The position numbers and the translations under genes are program-made. From NCBI GenBank assembly GCA_039583875.1, contig CM077151.1:23554208-23618207 (forward strand): DNA of 64,000 nucleotides, read 5' to 3'. This DNA is from Platanthera guangdongensis (Eukaryota > Streptophyta > Magnoliopsida > Asparagales > Orchidaceae). Under the pieces are notes generated by a model. The model did not search any database and had not been told where the DNA came from. It was given only the letters and a program-made list of their open reading frames with translations. How positions within the stretch are numbered: the stretch's first letter is position 1; the number at the start of each line of letters is the position of its first letter. Below, one piece after another: positions 20,818 through 31,675 of the stretch.

Positions 20818-21952
20818 TCAAACTCTACATCTCTCAAACTGATTTAGTTCTTCTTGCATTGCAATGATCCAGTGGGGATCTTGCTCTGCTTCATGAATGG
20901 TGAGAGGTTCAATTTGAGTGAGAAAACAGACATGCATCAAGTCTTGGTTGAGTTGATGCCTTGTCTGTACACCTGCTGAAATGTCTCCAATCACTTGAGA
21001 TCTGGGGTGATCTCTAAGTGTGGCAAGATCAGTTGGTGGAGTTGGTTGAGCAACAGCTTCTGTAATTAATTCCTCTTGAGGAATAGTACTAGCTGTTGAG
21101 GGAAGCTCAGCCACTTCCTCTTGAATTTCTTCTTCACTATCTTCAGCAACCTGTGGAGTAGGATAGGTTGATACCTCTTGGGTAAGATTTAGTTCATCCA
21201 TAGACTCACACAGTGGTGGAACCTGCAAAAAGCTATTGGTAGAAATCTCTCTCCTTATAAGACATGTTAGCTTCATCAAAAGATACATGAATAGACTCTT
21301 CAATTTTAAGGATGGATTTATTAAAAACCCTATAGGCCTTGCTTACTTGGGAATATCCTAGAAAAATCCATTCTTCAGCCTTAGCCTCAAACTTTCTAAT
21401 GTATCTCTTGTTATTTGTGTGAATGTAACAAATACAACCAAAAACTTTAAAGTATGTGATTTTAGGTTTCTTCCGTTTAAGTAATTCATAGGGGGTCTTA
21501 TTTTTCAGTTTATGTATAAGGCTTCTATTCAGGACATAGTTGGCAGTATTTACAGCTTCTGCCCAAAAGGATAGAGGCATGTAAGCATCTGTCAATAATG
21601 TGCCTGCAGATTCAATGAGTGTCCTATTTTTACTTTCAGCAACCCCATTTTGTTGGGGAGTTCTAGGAGCTGAGAAGCACTGCCTGATATCTTCCTTCTC
21701 ACAGAACTCATGCATAAGAAGAGACTCAAACTCTGTGTCATGATCACTTCTGATCAATGCAACGTGAGTAGAGAACTCAATCTGTATGGTCCTGAGAAAA
21801 TCTGTAAGAACCTTGAATGTATCTGACTTAGTTCTCAGAAAGGCTACCCAACTGAATCTAGAAAAGTCATCAACAATCACTAAAGTATAAGACATCCCTC
21901 CTAGGCTTTGTACTGCAATGAGTCCAAATAGATCCACATGAAGCAGATACAA
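20818..21952 (-). pseudogene. SIRE integrase
   Basis: The frame at 21233-21952 has the catalytic triad in order: D of LLHVDLFG, D of ALIRSDHDTEF, and E of PQQNGVAESKNRT. The C-terminal KVFGCICYIHTNNKRY and FLGYSQVSKAYRV follow. The next frame (20818-21303) is the acidic linker to RT, ending DPHWIIAMQEELNQFERC. A frame change near 21240-21300 and a stop at 20818 break the polyprotein. The HHCC zinc region lies just upstream around 21960-22130, also across stops. Confidence 0.86.
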
Positions 21953-22129
21953 TATCCTAGGTGAATCACTTTTATTAATGGATTTAAAGCTAGTTTTTGT
22001 TTGCTTGCCTAACTGACAAACCCTGCATAGGCTTTCCTTCTTGTAGGGGCCAGAAGGTAAGCCTCTAACAAGGTTGTCATTAGATAACTTAGATATATTC
22101 TTAAGGTTTACATGTCCTAATCTTTTATG

Positions 22130-22546
22130 TCATAACTCATTTTGATTACTAGTAAGATTCAGTAAGCAGATATCAGTTGTGGCAGATATAAAATCTACTA
22201 GATATATGTTACCTTGTCTAAGTCCAATTAAAACAGTTTTGTTTTTATTATCAATAATAGAACATGAAGTAGAGTTGAAATGTACCTGATAACCTTCATC
22301 ACATAATTGACTTATGGATATAAGGTTATGTTTAAGTCCTCTTACGTATGTTACTTTCTTGAAGGTCATTGATCCAATCTTCACTGTCCCATATCCTTCT
22401 GATTGACCATTGTTGGAATCTCTAAAAATCACCTTTGGTCCTAGCTTGTGTTTGTAATTGGATAGATTGCCCTTGCTGTCTGTCATGTGTTTGGAGCAGC
22501 CACTGTCCAAGTACCAGGTCTGACTTACCCTTGGACAGCTCTTCAC
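22130..22546 (-). pseudogene. SIRE aspartic protease and pre-integrase segment
   Basis: One open frame of 138 codons carries the protease site QTWYLDSGCSKHMT with intact DSG, then YVRGLKHNLISISQLCDEG and LRQGNIYLVD, as in other SIRE elements. It ends at LTSNQNEL before the zinc-binding pre-integrase region. It is separated from the linker at 22695-23099 by stops and a frame change near 22550-22695. Confidence 0.85.
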
Positions 22547-22694
22547 ATGTACCTGTAATGAAAAACAAAACTCAATTATTCTTGACCCAGGTTATCTTGG
22601 GTCTTTTATTTGGTTGAAAGGAGAAACTGGATATAACTGATAATGCAGGTTGTGATTTGTAACCTAAGGGGTGGTATCTCCTAGGTGGAATAAC

Positions 22695-23113
22695 TCAATC
22701 AGCTACTAGATTGAATGACTTATTAGCTGATTTAAAGTTTCTGTAAGAGAAATAGTTTAAGTTTGGTCTTTCTGGGTTCGACGAATTGTTGTAAGTTCGT
22801 CGACCAGAGTTCGACGAACAGGGTTGAGATCGTCGATCTCTGCTCAGAGAATGACAATAGTCATTTTCTGTGCCCCAAGTTCGTCGACCTCTGCTCGACG
22901 AACCATACACAGTTCGTCGATCGCAGTTAGACGAATTGTTATATCTGAAGTTTGCGTTCAGCGTTCGTCGATCTGGGTTCGACGAACTGGCTACATTTTG
23001 TCGATCTGCGTTCGACGAATGCTGCTGAACTTTGTTTTTATTTGCTGTTTTCTGATTTCTGTTTCTCTTGTCTATGGGTCTTGGATTGCTTTCTGACATT
23101 GGTTTGTCTATTA
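22695..23113 (-). pseudogene. SIRE pol linker with SSNxDRR repeats
   Basis: A frame in -1 relative to gag runs from the gag end (KKIIIDKPMSESNP) through repeats such as SSNPDRRTLN, NSSNCDRRTVYG and SSNSGRRTYNNSSNPERPN. These repeats are what TTCGTCGA/TCGACGAA motifs encode in this frame. It ends at a TGA near 22695. The linker sits between the gag nucleocapsid and the protease. Its repeat content appears to come from the DNA motif rather than from a protein family. Confidence 0.7.
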
Positions 23114-24695
23114 TTATTTTTTTCCCTTTGCAGAAATAAACTTGATGGGGGTTGAAAGAATGTTTTTCTTAATTATGGGGGGTAAACTTGATGAAGGACC
23201 CAAGCCCAGCTTGTCATTTAATCTGGCATTCACTGTGCTTGTAATGTCCATCAGCTTGATACTTCTCTCATTGAGAGATTGCTCAAGTTGTTTGGCCTCA
23301 CATAATTCAGATTTTAGTTTAATTATTTGTTCATTAGCTAAGGTTATTTGATCTGTTAATTTAATGTTTTCTGAATTTACAGATTCAAGACTTACTAGTG
23401 TTTCTCTAAGAGTTTTTATTTCCTTTTCTGAATTGATTAAGTGTAAGCACATAGTTTTGAATTCAGCTTTAAATAAATCAGAACTAAAGTCAAAGCTAGA
23501 AATAACCTGATCTGCCTCTGAGTCTGAGGCACCTTTATCTTCAGATTCTTCTTCTGATCCAGAATTGCTCTTGGAGGCATCAATTGTCATTAGACACACC
23601 TTCTTGGATCTTGCTTCTTCCTCTTCTTCACTTGAACTGGAGGAAGATGTTTCTTCTTCAGTGTCACTCCAAGTCTCAGCAACAAATCTCTTGTCTTTCT
23701 TTTTATATTTGCTGGAGGAAGGTCTGCTGCTGTGCTTTCTCCTGGAGTCCTTTTCTCTGCTCTTGTCCTTCTTCTGGTTTTCTGAACATTCTGAGATGTA
23801 GTGTCCAGGCTTTCTGCAACCAAAGCACACAACCTCCTTGGTTGGTGTCTTGTCATACTTGGGCTTGTCATCCTGTCTGGATGACTTCCTTCTGAAATCC
23901 TTCCTAGCCATATTGTAGAACCTTTTTGCAAAGAGGCTCATGAGTTTTTCATTTGAAGTTGATGTCTCACTTTCCTCAGATGCTTTGAAGGCTATGTTGT
24001 GCTCCTTTCTAACTGGAGTTGTTGCTTTCTGCTCTGCTGCCTCTCTTGATTTGATCAGCTGCTCATAGGATTTCAATTTGCCTAGTAGAGATTCAGTAGA
24101 TATCTCATTTAGGCTTCTGGCTTCCTTGATTGGCCAGATTCTGGAGTCCCAAGAGCTTGGGAAGCACATCAATATCTTGTCATTCACCTCTGTCAAGGTG
24201 ATGTCCTTGTCCAATGTTTTGAGCTCATTGATGATTGTGCTCAACCTGTTAATACATGTCTGTCACTGATTCTGTCTCGTCCTTTTTGAAGTTCTCATAC
24301 AGGGAAATGAGATTGGATCTTCTGTCCTTTCTTTCATCTGCAGAGCCAGCTACCATTTGGTTGAGAGAGTCCCAAATGGCCTTGGCTGAGGTGCACTCAG
24401 CCACCTTCTGTAATATGTCATCTGACATAGTCTGAGCCAAGATATTCATTGTCTTAGCATCTGTCACCTTGGCTTTCTTGTAGGCATCATTGTTTTCTGG
24501 AGGAGGCACTGCAGTCATGTTGGTAGAAGTGCTGGTAGAAGCTGCAGGTGCTGGAGGTACACCTGTCAAGATAACAGAAAAAATATCTTCATCAATAGAA
24601 TTCATGTATAATCTGATTCTTGCCTTCCAGATGACAAACTTGTTGAGATTGCACACTGTAGGTCTGATGCTTGCATAGTCTTTGTTTTGGGTCAT
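23114..24695 (-). pseudogene. SIRE gag (one-base frameshift)
   Basis: The N-terminal frame (24249-24695, 148 codons) starts MTQNKDYASIRPTVCNLNKF and carries a UBN2-type capsid (ECTSAKAIWDSLNQMVAG). An extra T near 24250 shifts it into a stop. The second frame (23114-24244) resumes at once with STIINELKTLDKDITLTEVN and runs 376 codons. It has a zinc knuckle CFGCRKPGHYISEC, Arg/Lys- and Ser/Glu-rich tracts, and a coiled-coil-like C-terminus. It ends at GKK followed by three stops, next to a slippery run (see findings). Confidence 0.86.
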
Positions 24696-24811
24696 GTCTG
24701 TGAAGAAATAAATCTAATAACAAAAACAAATAAACAGATCTAACAAGATGGATCTTTGTGGTTCAGGTGTTAGCATGTACAACCACTAAGGTGTGGTATT
24801 GTTAACCAACC

Positions 24812-24827
24812 TCGCTTTGATACCAAT
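24812..24827 (-). promoter_or_regulatory. SIRE primer-binding site (tRNA-iMet type)
   Basis: The minus strand directly after the 5' LTR reads ATTGGTATCAAAGCGA. It matches the TGGTATCAGAGC complement of initiator-Met tRNA with one change. Confidence 0.88.
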
Positions 24828-26771
24828 TGAAAGTGCAGGTTACATCTGAAATACTCTAGAGGGGGGTGAATAGAGTATTGTGCTTACTTCAAACTTTTTA
24901 CAACTTTTGTTGTAAGCCTAGGTGAACAGGTCAGCAAATAAGGAAAACAAACACAGCAACCTATCTAATCACAGAACAACACATCCAAAACAAAAAGAAG
25001 GGCAACCAGACGACACAAGAAATTTTATAGTAGTTCCCCAACCTGGGTACATCCACTCTTCTACCACCCTGATAGGAATCCACTCAGGTTTTTGATCAGG
25101 TGCCTGACACCAATGAGCTTTTATTCAGGTGCTCAAAAATCAAACCTCAAGTCTTTTGGAAGGAGACTTGCAACCAGAATAATTTTGAAGGGAATTAAAA
25201 GCCTGTACAGGAATTGGAAATAAGGGTAATGGGGTCTTCTCTTTCTCAATATCAACTGAGAAGACTTGTGGATTGATTGTAACAGATTTTGCTCCCCCTG
25301 AGATCTTGAGTGTATCAGCAAAGCTGGAGCACTGCTTCAGGGTGATAGGTCTTCAAAGACCTAGAATGCCTGGACCAGAAATTGTTCAGGAACTTTTTTG
25401 ACAGATTGAAATTTGTTGTCCTTTGAAGTTGTCCTGCAGAGTTGAAGGAAGAAGACACTTGATAGAATTTGATTGTTCTTCTTCTCCTTCTTGAATATGT
25501 TCTCTGGTCAGGCTGATTGCAGTAGAACTTTTGATTTGAGTATGATTGTTTTTCTGTGCCATCTGAGTGTCTGTCTGATTGTCTGTCTTGCTTGCTGTTG
25601 TGTACTGTTACTGATTGATTCTTTTCTTTCTGCGTCTCTTTTTCTGACTGAGGAACATTCAAAATTTGAATGTTGAGCAGTAATTGCAGTCGGCCTTGGA
25701 AGGAAGCGGTAATCAATAATTTCCCTAACTGTCCCATGGAAAAACGGCATGTAATAATTCAAAGTCAATGTGCGTTCCAACGGTAACATTCCGAGAAGAT
25801 CTGGCATTAATAACTCCGGAATCATCGCCAAGAAACGGGATGGGAAACTGGAAGAAGACATAGTCTGGAATCGTCGAACGAAGAACACAATTCGTCAAGC
25901 TGAGTTTGAGTTCGTCGAGCTGAGCTTGAGTTCGTCGAGCTGAGTTTGAGTTCGTCGAGCTGAGCTTGAGAGAGTTCGTCGATCAGACAATCTTCATTAG
26001 TCGAACAGACAATCTTCATTAGTCGAACAGACAATCTTCATTCGTCGAGCTGAGAATCAAATTCGTCGAGCAGATAACAGTTCTGGACTTAGTCAAAATA
26101 TTCTGCATCTGCTGATATTCAGTGTCGACATAAGCTGGTGTCGACTGATTGATCTTGGTGTCGACTCAAATCTTCTGGTGTCGACATGAGCTGGTGTTGA
26201 CTGATATCCTGGTGTCGACACAAATTCTCTGGTGTCGACATAAATTGACTGGTGTCGACACATGCCCTAAGAGTCGACACAAATACTCTGAGTTCAAAAA
26301 TCGTTGAGTAGAGTACTGCATTCGTCGACCTGAGAAGCTGACTTCGTCGACCTGAGGAGTTGAGAACTTGAGATCCAAGTTCGTCGATCTCAGAATCTAA
26401 TTCGTCGACCAAAGTTTGAAGCTGGACTTAGAAAAATTCTGAAGTTGTCCTGGCTTTAGCTTGATGTAGAAACTGAGAGTTCGTCGACCAGAGAACTAAG
26501 ATCGTCGAGCTCAGCACTAAGAATTGTCTCACGATCGTCGAGCGCAGAACTCCTTTCGTCGAGCTAAGTTCGACGAACGTCGAACTCACTTAACTTAGTC
26601 TTGAAATCCTCTAAGTCTGGAGTCTCTGATGGTCTTGTTGAAAGTTGGTCCATCTGAAGTTGAACCTAAGGACTTGGCCTACACTCTAGGACACAAAATT
26701 GACCCTGACTATACATGATGGGTCACATCCTAAGTCAGTCAACCTAGCCCAAATCAACTAGGGATCCAACA
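24828..26771 (-). repeat. SIRE 5' LTR (1944 bp)
   Basis: TG...CA ended and closely matching 14032-15943. Compared with the 3' LTR it has more TTCGTCGAGCTGAG units (about four against two) and one fewer 22-bp GTCGAACAGACAATCTTCAT unit. The copies have therefore changed repeat number since insertion. Confidence 0.93.
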
Positions 26772-26776
26772 CACTG

Positions 26777-26800
26777 CCACAAAATAATCTTGACATAACA
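26777..26800 (-). repeat. Chromovirus 3' LTR, right part
   Basis: These 24 bp, ending TTGACATAACA, complete the LTR split by the SIRE element. Together with 13714-14031 they make 342 bp, against 339 bp for the intact copies. Confidence 0.82.
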
Positions 26801-28240
26801 TCAATCCTGTCGTCAGAAAAAGAGCTTGACCTCAAGCTCAAGAAAGGTCCTCAGTGGAGCTACATCATCTGAAGCCCTCGTCGTCAGAGTCTTCAACGTG
26901 CAAGTAGAAAAACCTGTTGCATCTGTGGCCGCGAGTGAACTGCTTGTCGTAGTTAAAACACAATCCATGGGCGCGTCGTTGCAACATCTTGGCCCGAGAT
27001 AATTGGCAGACTGGTGGGGATAGAGGGCCCTCGATACGGACTTGTTGAATGATGTGGTTGGTAGGCGGGTAGGCATCCTGTACTCGCTGGTGGTGACGAT
27101 CGCAGAGCCTAGCCAGGCTCATAGCAGTCACTGAGTTTGAAGGGGCCTCAAATTCGACATCCATTCGCAGTCAGTCGCGAAGTCCGGCAATGAAAATGGT
27201 GACCTGCATATCCGGGGAAAGAGCGACATGCGCTAAAAGAGGCTAAAAATATTCCTGGTACTCGTCCATGGACCCCATTTGTCATAGAGATTTGGCCGGT
27301 CGGTGAGGAGTCGAGAAGCCCACAAAAGAGCGGAGTCGAGTATGTGGGAGGATGCTAGATGTATTCGGTCTGCTGCTGGAGTTTGTTGATGGCCGAAGAA
27401 TTGCTCACACTTGGTGAGCCAGCCCAAAGGATCATTTCCCATCATAGGTTGGAAAGTCCAATTCGGTGTAGCGTGGCACAATAACAGCGTCAAGGTGCGT
27501 GAGGGCAGGCGACGGTGGCTTGTGGACGGTCAATGGCGGCGGCGCATGGAGGATAAGTGGCAGTGCCCGACTCTTGCTTGTTTGCTTGTGTGCAAGGCGG
27601 TAGAAAGATCATCGATGCGCTTGGAGAACGCAGTAATGTCCTCCTGATGACGGTCCGTGAGGACAGTTTGTTGCGCCAAGACAGCCTGTGGCATGGACAT
27701 TCTGACTCATTTGATCATACAAGTCACCCATAGTGCAAGATAAGGAACAAGAGGAGCGGGTGACAGGGCAGTTTGATTGTGTCGAGTCGGATGATTAGGA
27801 ATGGCCACGAAAACCGCGTCGTCACCCAATGATAGCAAAAACAAATACTCCATATCTACTGTGCGGGGCCCGTAGAGTGATGGGGAGGAAAGCCAGTTGG
27901 TAGCTTTAGAATGACGAGGGGGATAAACAAAATTGCTAGGGACAAGACTTCAATAAAAGAAAACTGCTGGATTCTTTATCCAGACTGCCGAACCAGATCT
28001 TCTTTACGCGAGCGGAAGCGGGAACGACAATGATGGCGCGGGGCTCGAAAAGCCAGTGTTGTGTGGCACTCGAAAAGGCAGTGTTGTGCGGGGCTTGATG
28101 AACGCACTGTCGTGCGTGGATCGATGAAGGCGCTACTGTGTTGGACGCTGCGGCCTGCGGAGATGATGCAGGTGAGGGAGGATAACGTCAAGGTAAGGCG
28201 CTGATGTGTTGTGATGGACGCTCGATGAAGGCGCTGGGGG
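26801..28240 (-). pseudogene. Chromovirus gag remnant with pol deleted
   Basis: The minus strand at 27233-27493 gives MGNDPLGWLTKCEQFFGHQQ and AADRIHLASSHILDSALLW, the retrotransposon gag capsid of chromoviruses. At 26865-27164 it gives the nucleocapsid GLCFNYDKQFTRGHRC. The second Cys of the zinc knuckle is Tyr here. The acidic VEDSDDEGF tail is followed within about 60 bp by a sequence like the end of pol and then the 3' LTR. Protease, RT, RNase H and integrase are all missing. Confidence 0.8.
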
Positions 28241-29330
28241 ATATCGACGATGTATGCGGTCTGCGGGTTCTTGAGGATGAGAGAAGAAGTCGCGGCAATG
28301 CGATTTGCTGCAGAAGACTTCCTGGACGGCGATCAAATGTTGTAAAGCGTCGATGGTGTCGACGCAGCTGCTTCTTTGGTCGTCGGCGTGGCGAGTAGAA
28401 GCAGAAGGGTGTTGGATCATCTGCTGGGTGTGTCGAAGATGCTCTGGGTTCGACCAACTGTCGAGGGGGGAATGGAGATAATGGTTGCTTGAGATGGTCG
28501 TGAGGGCAGTGGCTCTACATTGTGGAATTCGCTGACGACGACATGCAAATCAACGAGGGTGGCATCGACATTGTCGATACGATTGGAGAGGGCCTAAACA
28601 GAGGGGGAGATTGCAACAGAGTCCTTTTTGGGAGCTAGTAGGCAGGTGACGGGCATGCATGGGCACCGAAGAAGATCTGGAAGAAAAAGGAGATGACAAA
28701 GTCGGACGGCTCTGAGAGTGGCAGTGGGTGGGCTGCGATGGTGCTTTTGCGGCAGAAAATCGCAATGGAGGAGATATTGGCGTGCGTCGACGAAAGAGAA
28801 CTGAGAAGCACTGATACTAAGTTGTTATGGGTCAACTCGAAGCGGTGGCCGGAGTAATGGTCGGAGGTGAAGATGATGGTGGAGGATACAACAGAGCCCT
28901 AATCGCGACTGCCTAAGCGGGGTTGCTCGTTAGAGGAGAGAGCTACCAAGACCTCGCACAAGAGAATAGGATAGATTAATTTCATTCATGCCATAAACAA
29001 GACCCCAAGGGTCCCTTAAATGGACACATGAAAGGGCATTACAGTAATTTTCTCAACACACACTAATAATAAAGCGAACATCATACAACTCGATAATAAA
29101 CAATAATAAAGATAACGTTGTCATAACAATAATGATGTCATAACATAAAGTTGTCATAACAAAGACCTCCATCTCGATAGAAAGTTCTTGTTGTCTGCTC
29201 TCTTCTCTCTTCATCGCAGCCGCTCCGCCAGTAGAAGGTCTTCACTTCGTCATATGCAGTCCTTGCTTACGCGACAAGTAGTTCTCGCTCATCCGGTTTT
29301 TCTACCCCGCACTAGGAGAGCCACCGAAGA
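28241..29330. repeat. Tandem duplication, copy 1 (leader, 5' LTR and right flank)
   Basis: The block from GGATATCGACGATGTATGCG through the chromovirus leader, its 5' LTR and about 165 bp of flanking DNA recurs at 29339-31825. The second copy is nearly identical apart from the solo LTR inserted in it. The junction at about 29315-29338 holds a short filler (CCACCGAAGAAGAGCTCC). Confidence 0.82.
28823..29161 (-). repeat. Chromovirus 5' LTR (339 bp)
   Basis: It starts TGTTATGACAAC and ends TGACCCATAACA on the minus strand. Directly after it (28808-28822) the minus strand reads ACTTAGTATCAGTGC, an iMet-type PBS with a few changes. Confidence 0.85.
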
Positions 29331-29664
29331 AGAGCTCCGGGGATATCGACGATGTATGCGGTCTGCGGGTTCTTCAGGATGAGAGAAGAAGTCGCGGCAA
29401 TGCGATTTGCTGCAGAAGACTTCCTGGACGGCGATCAAATGTTGTAAAGCGTCGATGGTGTCGACACAGCTGCTTCTTTGGTCGTCGGCGTGGCGAGTAG
29501 AAGCAGAAGGGTGTTGGATCATCTGCTGGGTGTGTCGAAGATGCTCTGGGTTCGACCAACTGTCGAGGGGGGAATGGAGATAATGGTTGCTTGAGATGGT
29601 CGTGAGGGCAGTGGCTCTACATTGTGGAATTCGCTGACGACGACATGCAAATCAACGAGGGTGG

Positions 29665-31071
29665 TGATGTAGGGGTAGGCTAGTGGCCCTCGAAAGCTAG
29701 GACTCAACGTGCACGTGTGAGGGAATATGCGAATGCGATGCTACATGCAATGAGCAGTCGGAAAGCAATGACTAATAATGTAAGCAATGAAAGTCGGCAG
29801 CACCACGCAGTTAATCGAAATAAAAGCAGTTAAATAACTTTGGCAATTTGGCAACGACTTCCTCCGCACGGAGGGCTTGAGCAAGCGGCGGCGACTAATT
29901 CCACAATAATTATTAGCGTATAAAAAAAACAACAACTACCAAACTAGAATCACAGCACAAATATAGATAAACGACCAAGTGCCAATGTCAAGTACAAACA
30001 TAATACCATGAAATACTCACGATGCAGTGGGCTGATCCGAGGCGATGGAGGATTTGACGAACCAGATGCAAAACGAGCGATCGGAAGTGGAATCGGAGCG
30101 ACGCGGCGATGGTGGTGGCTGCCCTCGGCGAAGAGTGGCGGTAACGGACGGTAAAACGGCGGATCCGGCCACAAATGAGTAGATCCGGGCCGGGGAAAAT
30201 AGATCCGATGATTTGGAGCGGATCCGAACAAAATGGAAGGTTTGGGTGGAGGGGATAACGGATCGGAGTGTCGGTGGATAGATCCGCTAATTTTAGGACG
30301 GATCCGGGCTACGGGAGTGAGAATATGTAAGTGGAGGGTAGATCGGGGAAGGTAGTGCTAGATCAATTAGATCTAGAATTTTCGGAGTGTTGGGGGGGGG
30401 GGGGGGGTTGGATCCACGAGGGAAAGGAAAGGAGGGGGCGGGCAGGGCTAAAGAGGCCCTAGAGGAGATCGGATTTGGGAAAGGAGGGGCTGAGGGGGTG
30501 CTGGACCTGCAGCCAAGTCGGCGGAACTTGGAAGTCGGAAATCCCGACTTTTTACTGTAGCGGGGGGGGAGGAAAAGGCCTTCAGGGACTGTAGCAGCAG
30601 TCGGCTACTATACCGGTTTCTGGATGGGTTCCGGAGGCTGAAACAAGCTTTCGAGGGGTGGAAAATGAAGGTGGGGGAAAGGGGATACCTTGGGGGGAAG
30701 CTTGGCGGCCTAGGAGTCGTCACCTAGGGTTTCACGGCGTCGGCACCGGAGAGGGATCGCTGGAATCCGGGAATAGATCTCTCCAAATTCTGCAATGCCC
30801 CAAATCAGCCCTCTAGCATCTTATTTATAAGAAAACATGACTTAGGGCAACCCCAATCAACGGCTATGATTGGCCGGTGGGTTAACCCATCAAATACACC
30901 AAAATAAACTCAAAAGATATAAAGTAATATAGCGTTTTGACTCGCGGCGACGTCCCGGACGCAACCGCGGAGTCCGATCGGCGATCCGATCAAGTCTTCC
31001 TGCGCGAGTACATGTATGTGGGCCCCGCCTTGCGGCGAGCTCCACCAAGTGCATCTGATGGCTCCCCATCA
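29665..31071 (-). mobile_element. Solo LTR (1407 bp) with target duplication GGTGG
   Basis: Ends are TGATG...CATCA, flanked by GGTGG at 29660-29664 and 31072-31076. The undisturbed site is present at about 28548-28570, which proves the insertion. On the minus strand it is homologous to 11033-12216 (GATCGGATCGCCGA, CCTAGGTGACGACTCCTAGG, AGCCTACCCCTACATCA). A TATA box (TTATAAATAA) lies at 30821-30830 and a G16 run at 30392-30407. No internal domain is present. Confidence 0.94.
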
Positions 31072-31336
31072 GGTGGTATCGACATTGTCGATACGATTGG
31101 AGAGGGCCTAAACAGAGGGGGAGATTGCAACAGAGTCCTTTTTGGGAGCTAGTAGGCAGGTGACGGGCATGCATGGGCACCGAAGAAGAGCTGGAAGAAA
31201 AAGGAGATGACAAAGTCGGACGGCTCTGAGAGTGGCAGTGGGTCGGCTGCGATGGTGCTTTTGCGGCAGAAAATCGCAATGGAGGAGATATTGGCGTGCG
31301 TCGACGAAAGAGAACTGAGAAGCACTGATACTAAGT

Positions 31337-31675
31337 TGTTATGGGTCAACTCGAAGCGGTGGCCGGAGTAATGGTCGGAGGTGAAGATGATGGTGGAGGA
31401 TACAACAGAGCCCTAATCGCGACTGCGTAAGCGGGGTTGCTCGTTAGAGGAGAGAGCTACCAAGACCTCGCACAAGAGAATAGGATAGATTGATTTCATT
31501 CATGCCATAAACAAGACCCCAAGGGTCCCTTAAATGGACACATGAAAGGGCATTACCGTAATTTTCTCAACACACACTAATAATAAAGCGAACATCATAC
31601 AACTCGATAATAAACAATAATAAAGATAACGTTGTCATAACAATAATGATGTCATAACATAAAGTTGTCATAACA
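31337..31675 (-). repeat. Duplicated copy of the chromovirus LTR
   Basis: 339 bp, essentially the same as 28823-29161 including both flanks. It therefore arose by segmental duplication, not by a separate insertion. Confidence 0.85.

Larger units (their letters stand above)
14032..26771 (-). mobile_element. Complete SIRE-type Ty1/Copia retrotransposon (12.7 kb)
   Basis: Minus-strand element with long LTRs (14032-15943 and 24828-26771), perfect target duplication CACTG (14027-14031 and 26772-26776), PBS, PPT, gag-pol and an extra env-like reading frame between pol and the 3' LTR. That extra frame and the RT signature QIYVDDIIFGST place it in the SIRE/Maximus lineage. Damage is light: a one-base gag insertion and a few stops. 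It lies inside the 3' LTR of the chromovirus, so it is younger than that element. A short motif, TTCGTCGA, recurs in three separate parts of it. Confidence 0.95.
13714..29161 (-). mobile_element. Internally deleted Ty3/Gypsy chromovirus, split by the SIRE element
   Basis: With the nested SIRE (14032-26771) removed, this is a 2.7-kb minus-strand element. The 3' LTR (13714-14031 plus 26777-26800), a gag remnant and the 5' LTR (28823-29161) remain. The LTRs are 342 and 339 bp, start TGTTATG and end CATAACA. Flanks AAGTC (13709-13713) and AAGAC (29162-29166) form an imperfect target duplication. An iMet-type PBS adjoins the 5' LTR. All of pol is missing: gag runs almost straight into the 3' LTR. 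Confidence 0.82.

Noticed and set aside
28133..29707. Pro/His/Arg-rich minus frames repeated at 28133-28457 and 29289-29559
   Set aside because: They are the duplicated chromovirus leader region. The repetition comes from the segmental duplication, not from a gene family.
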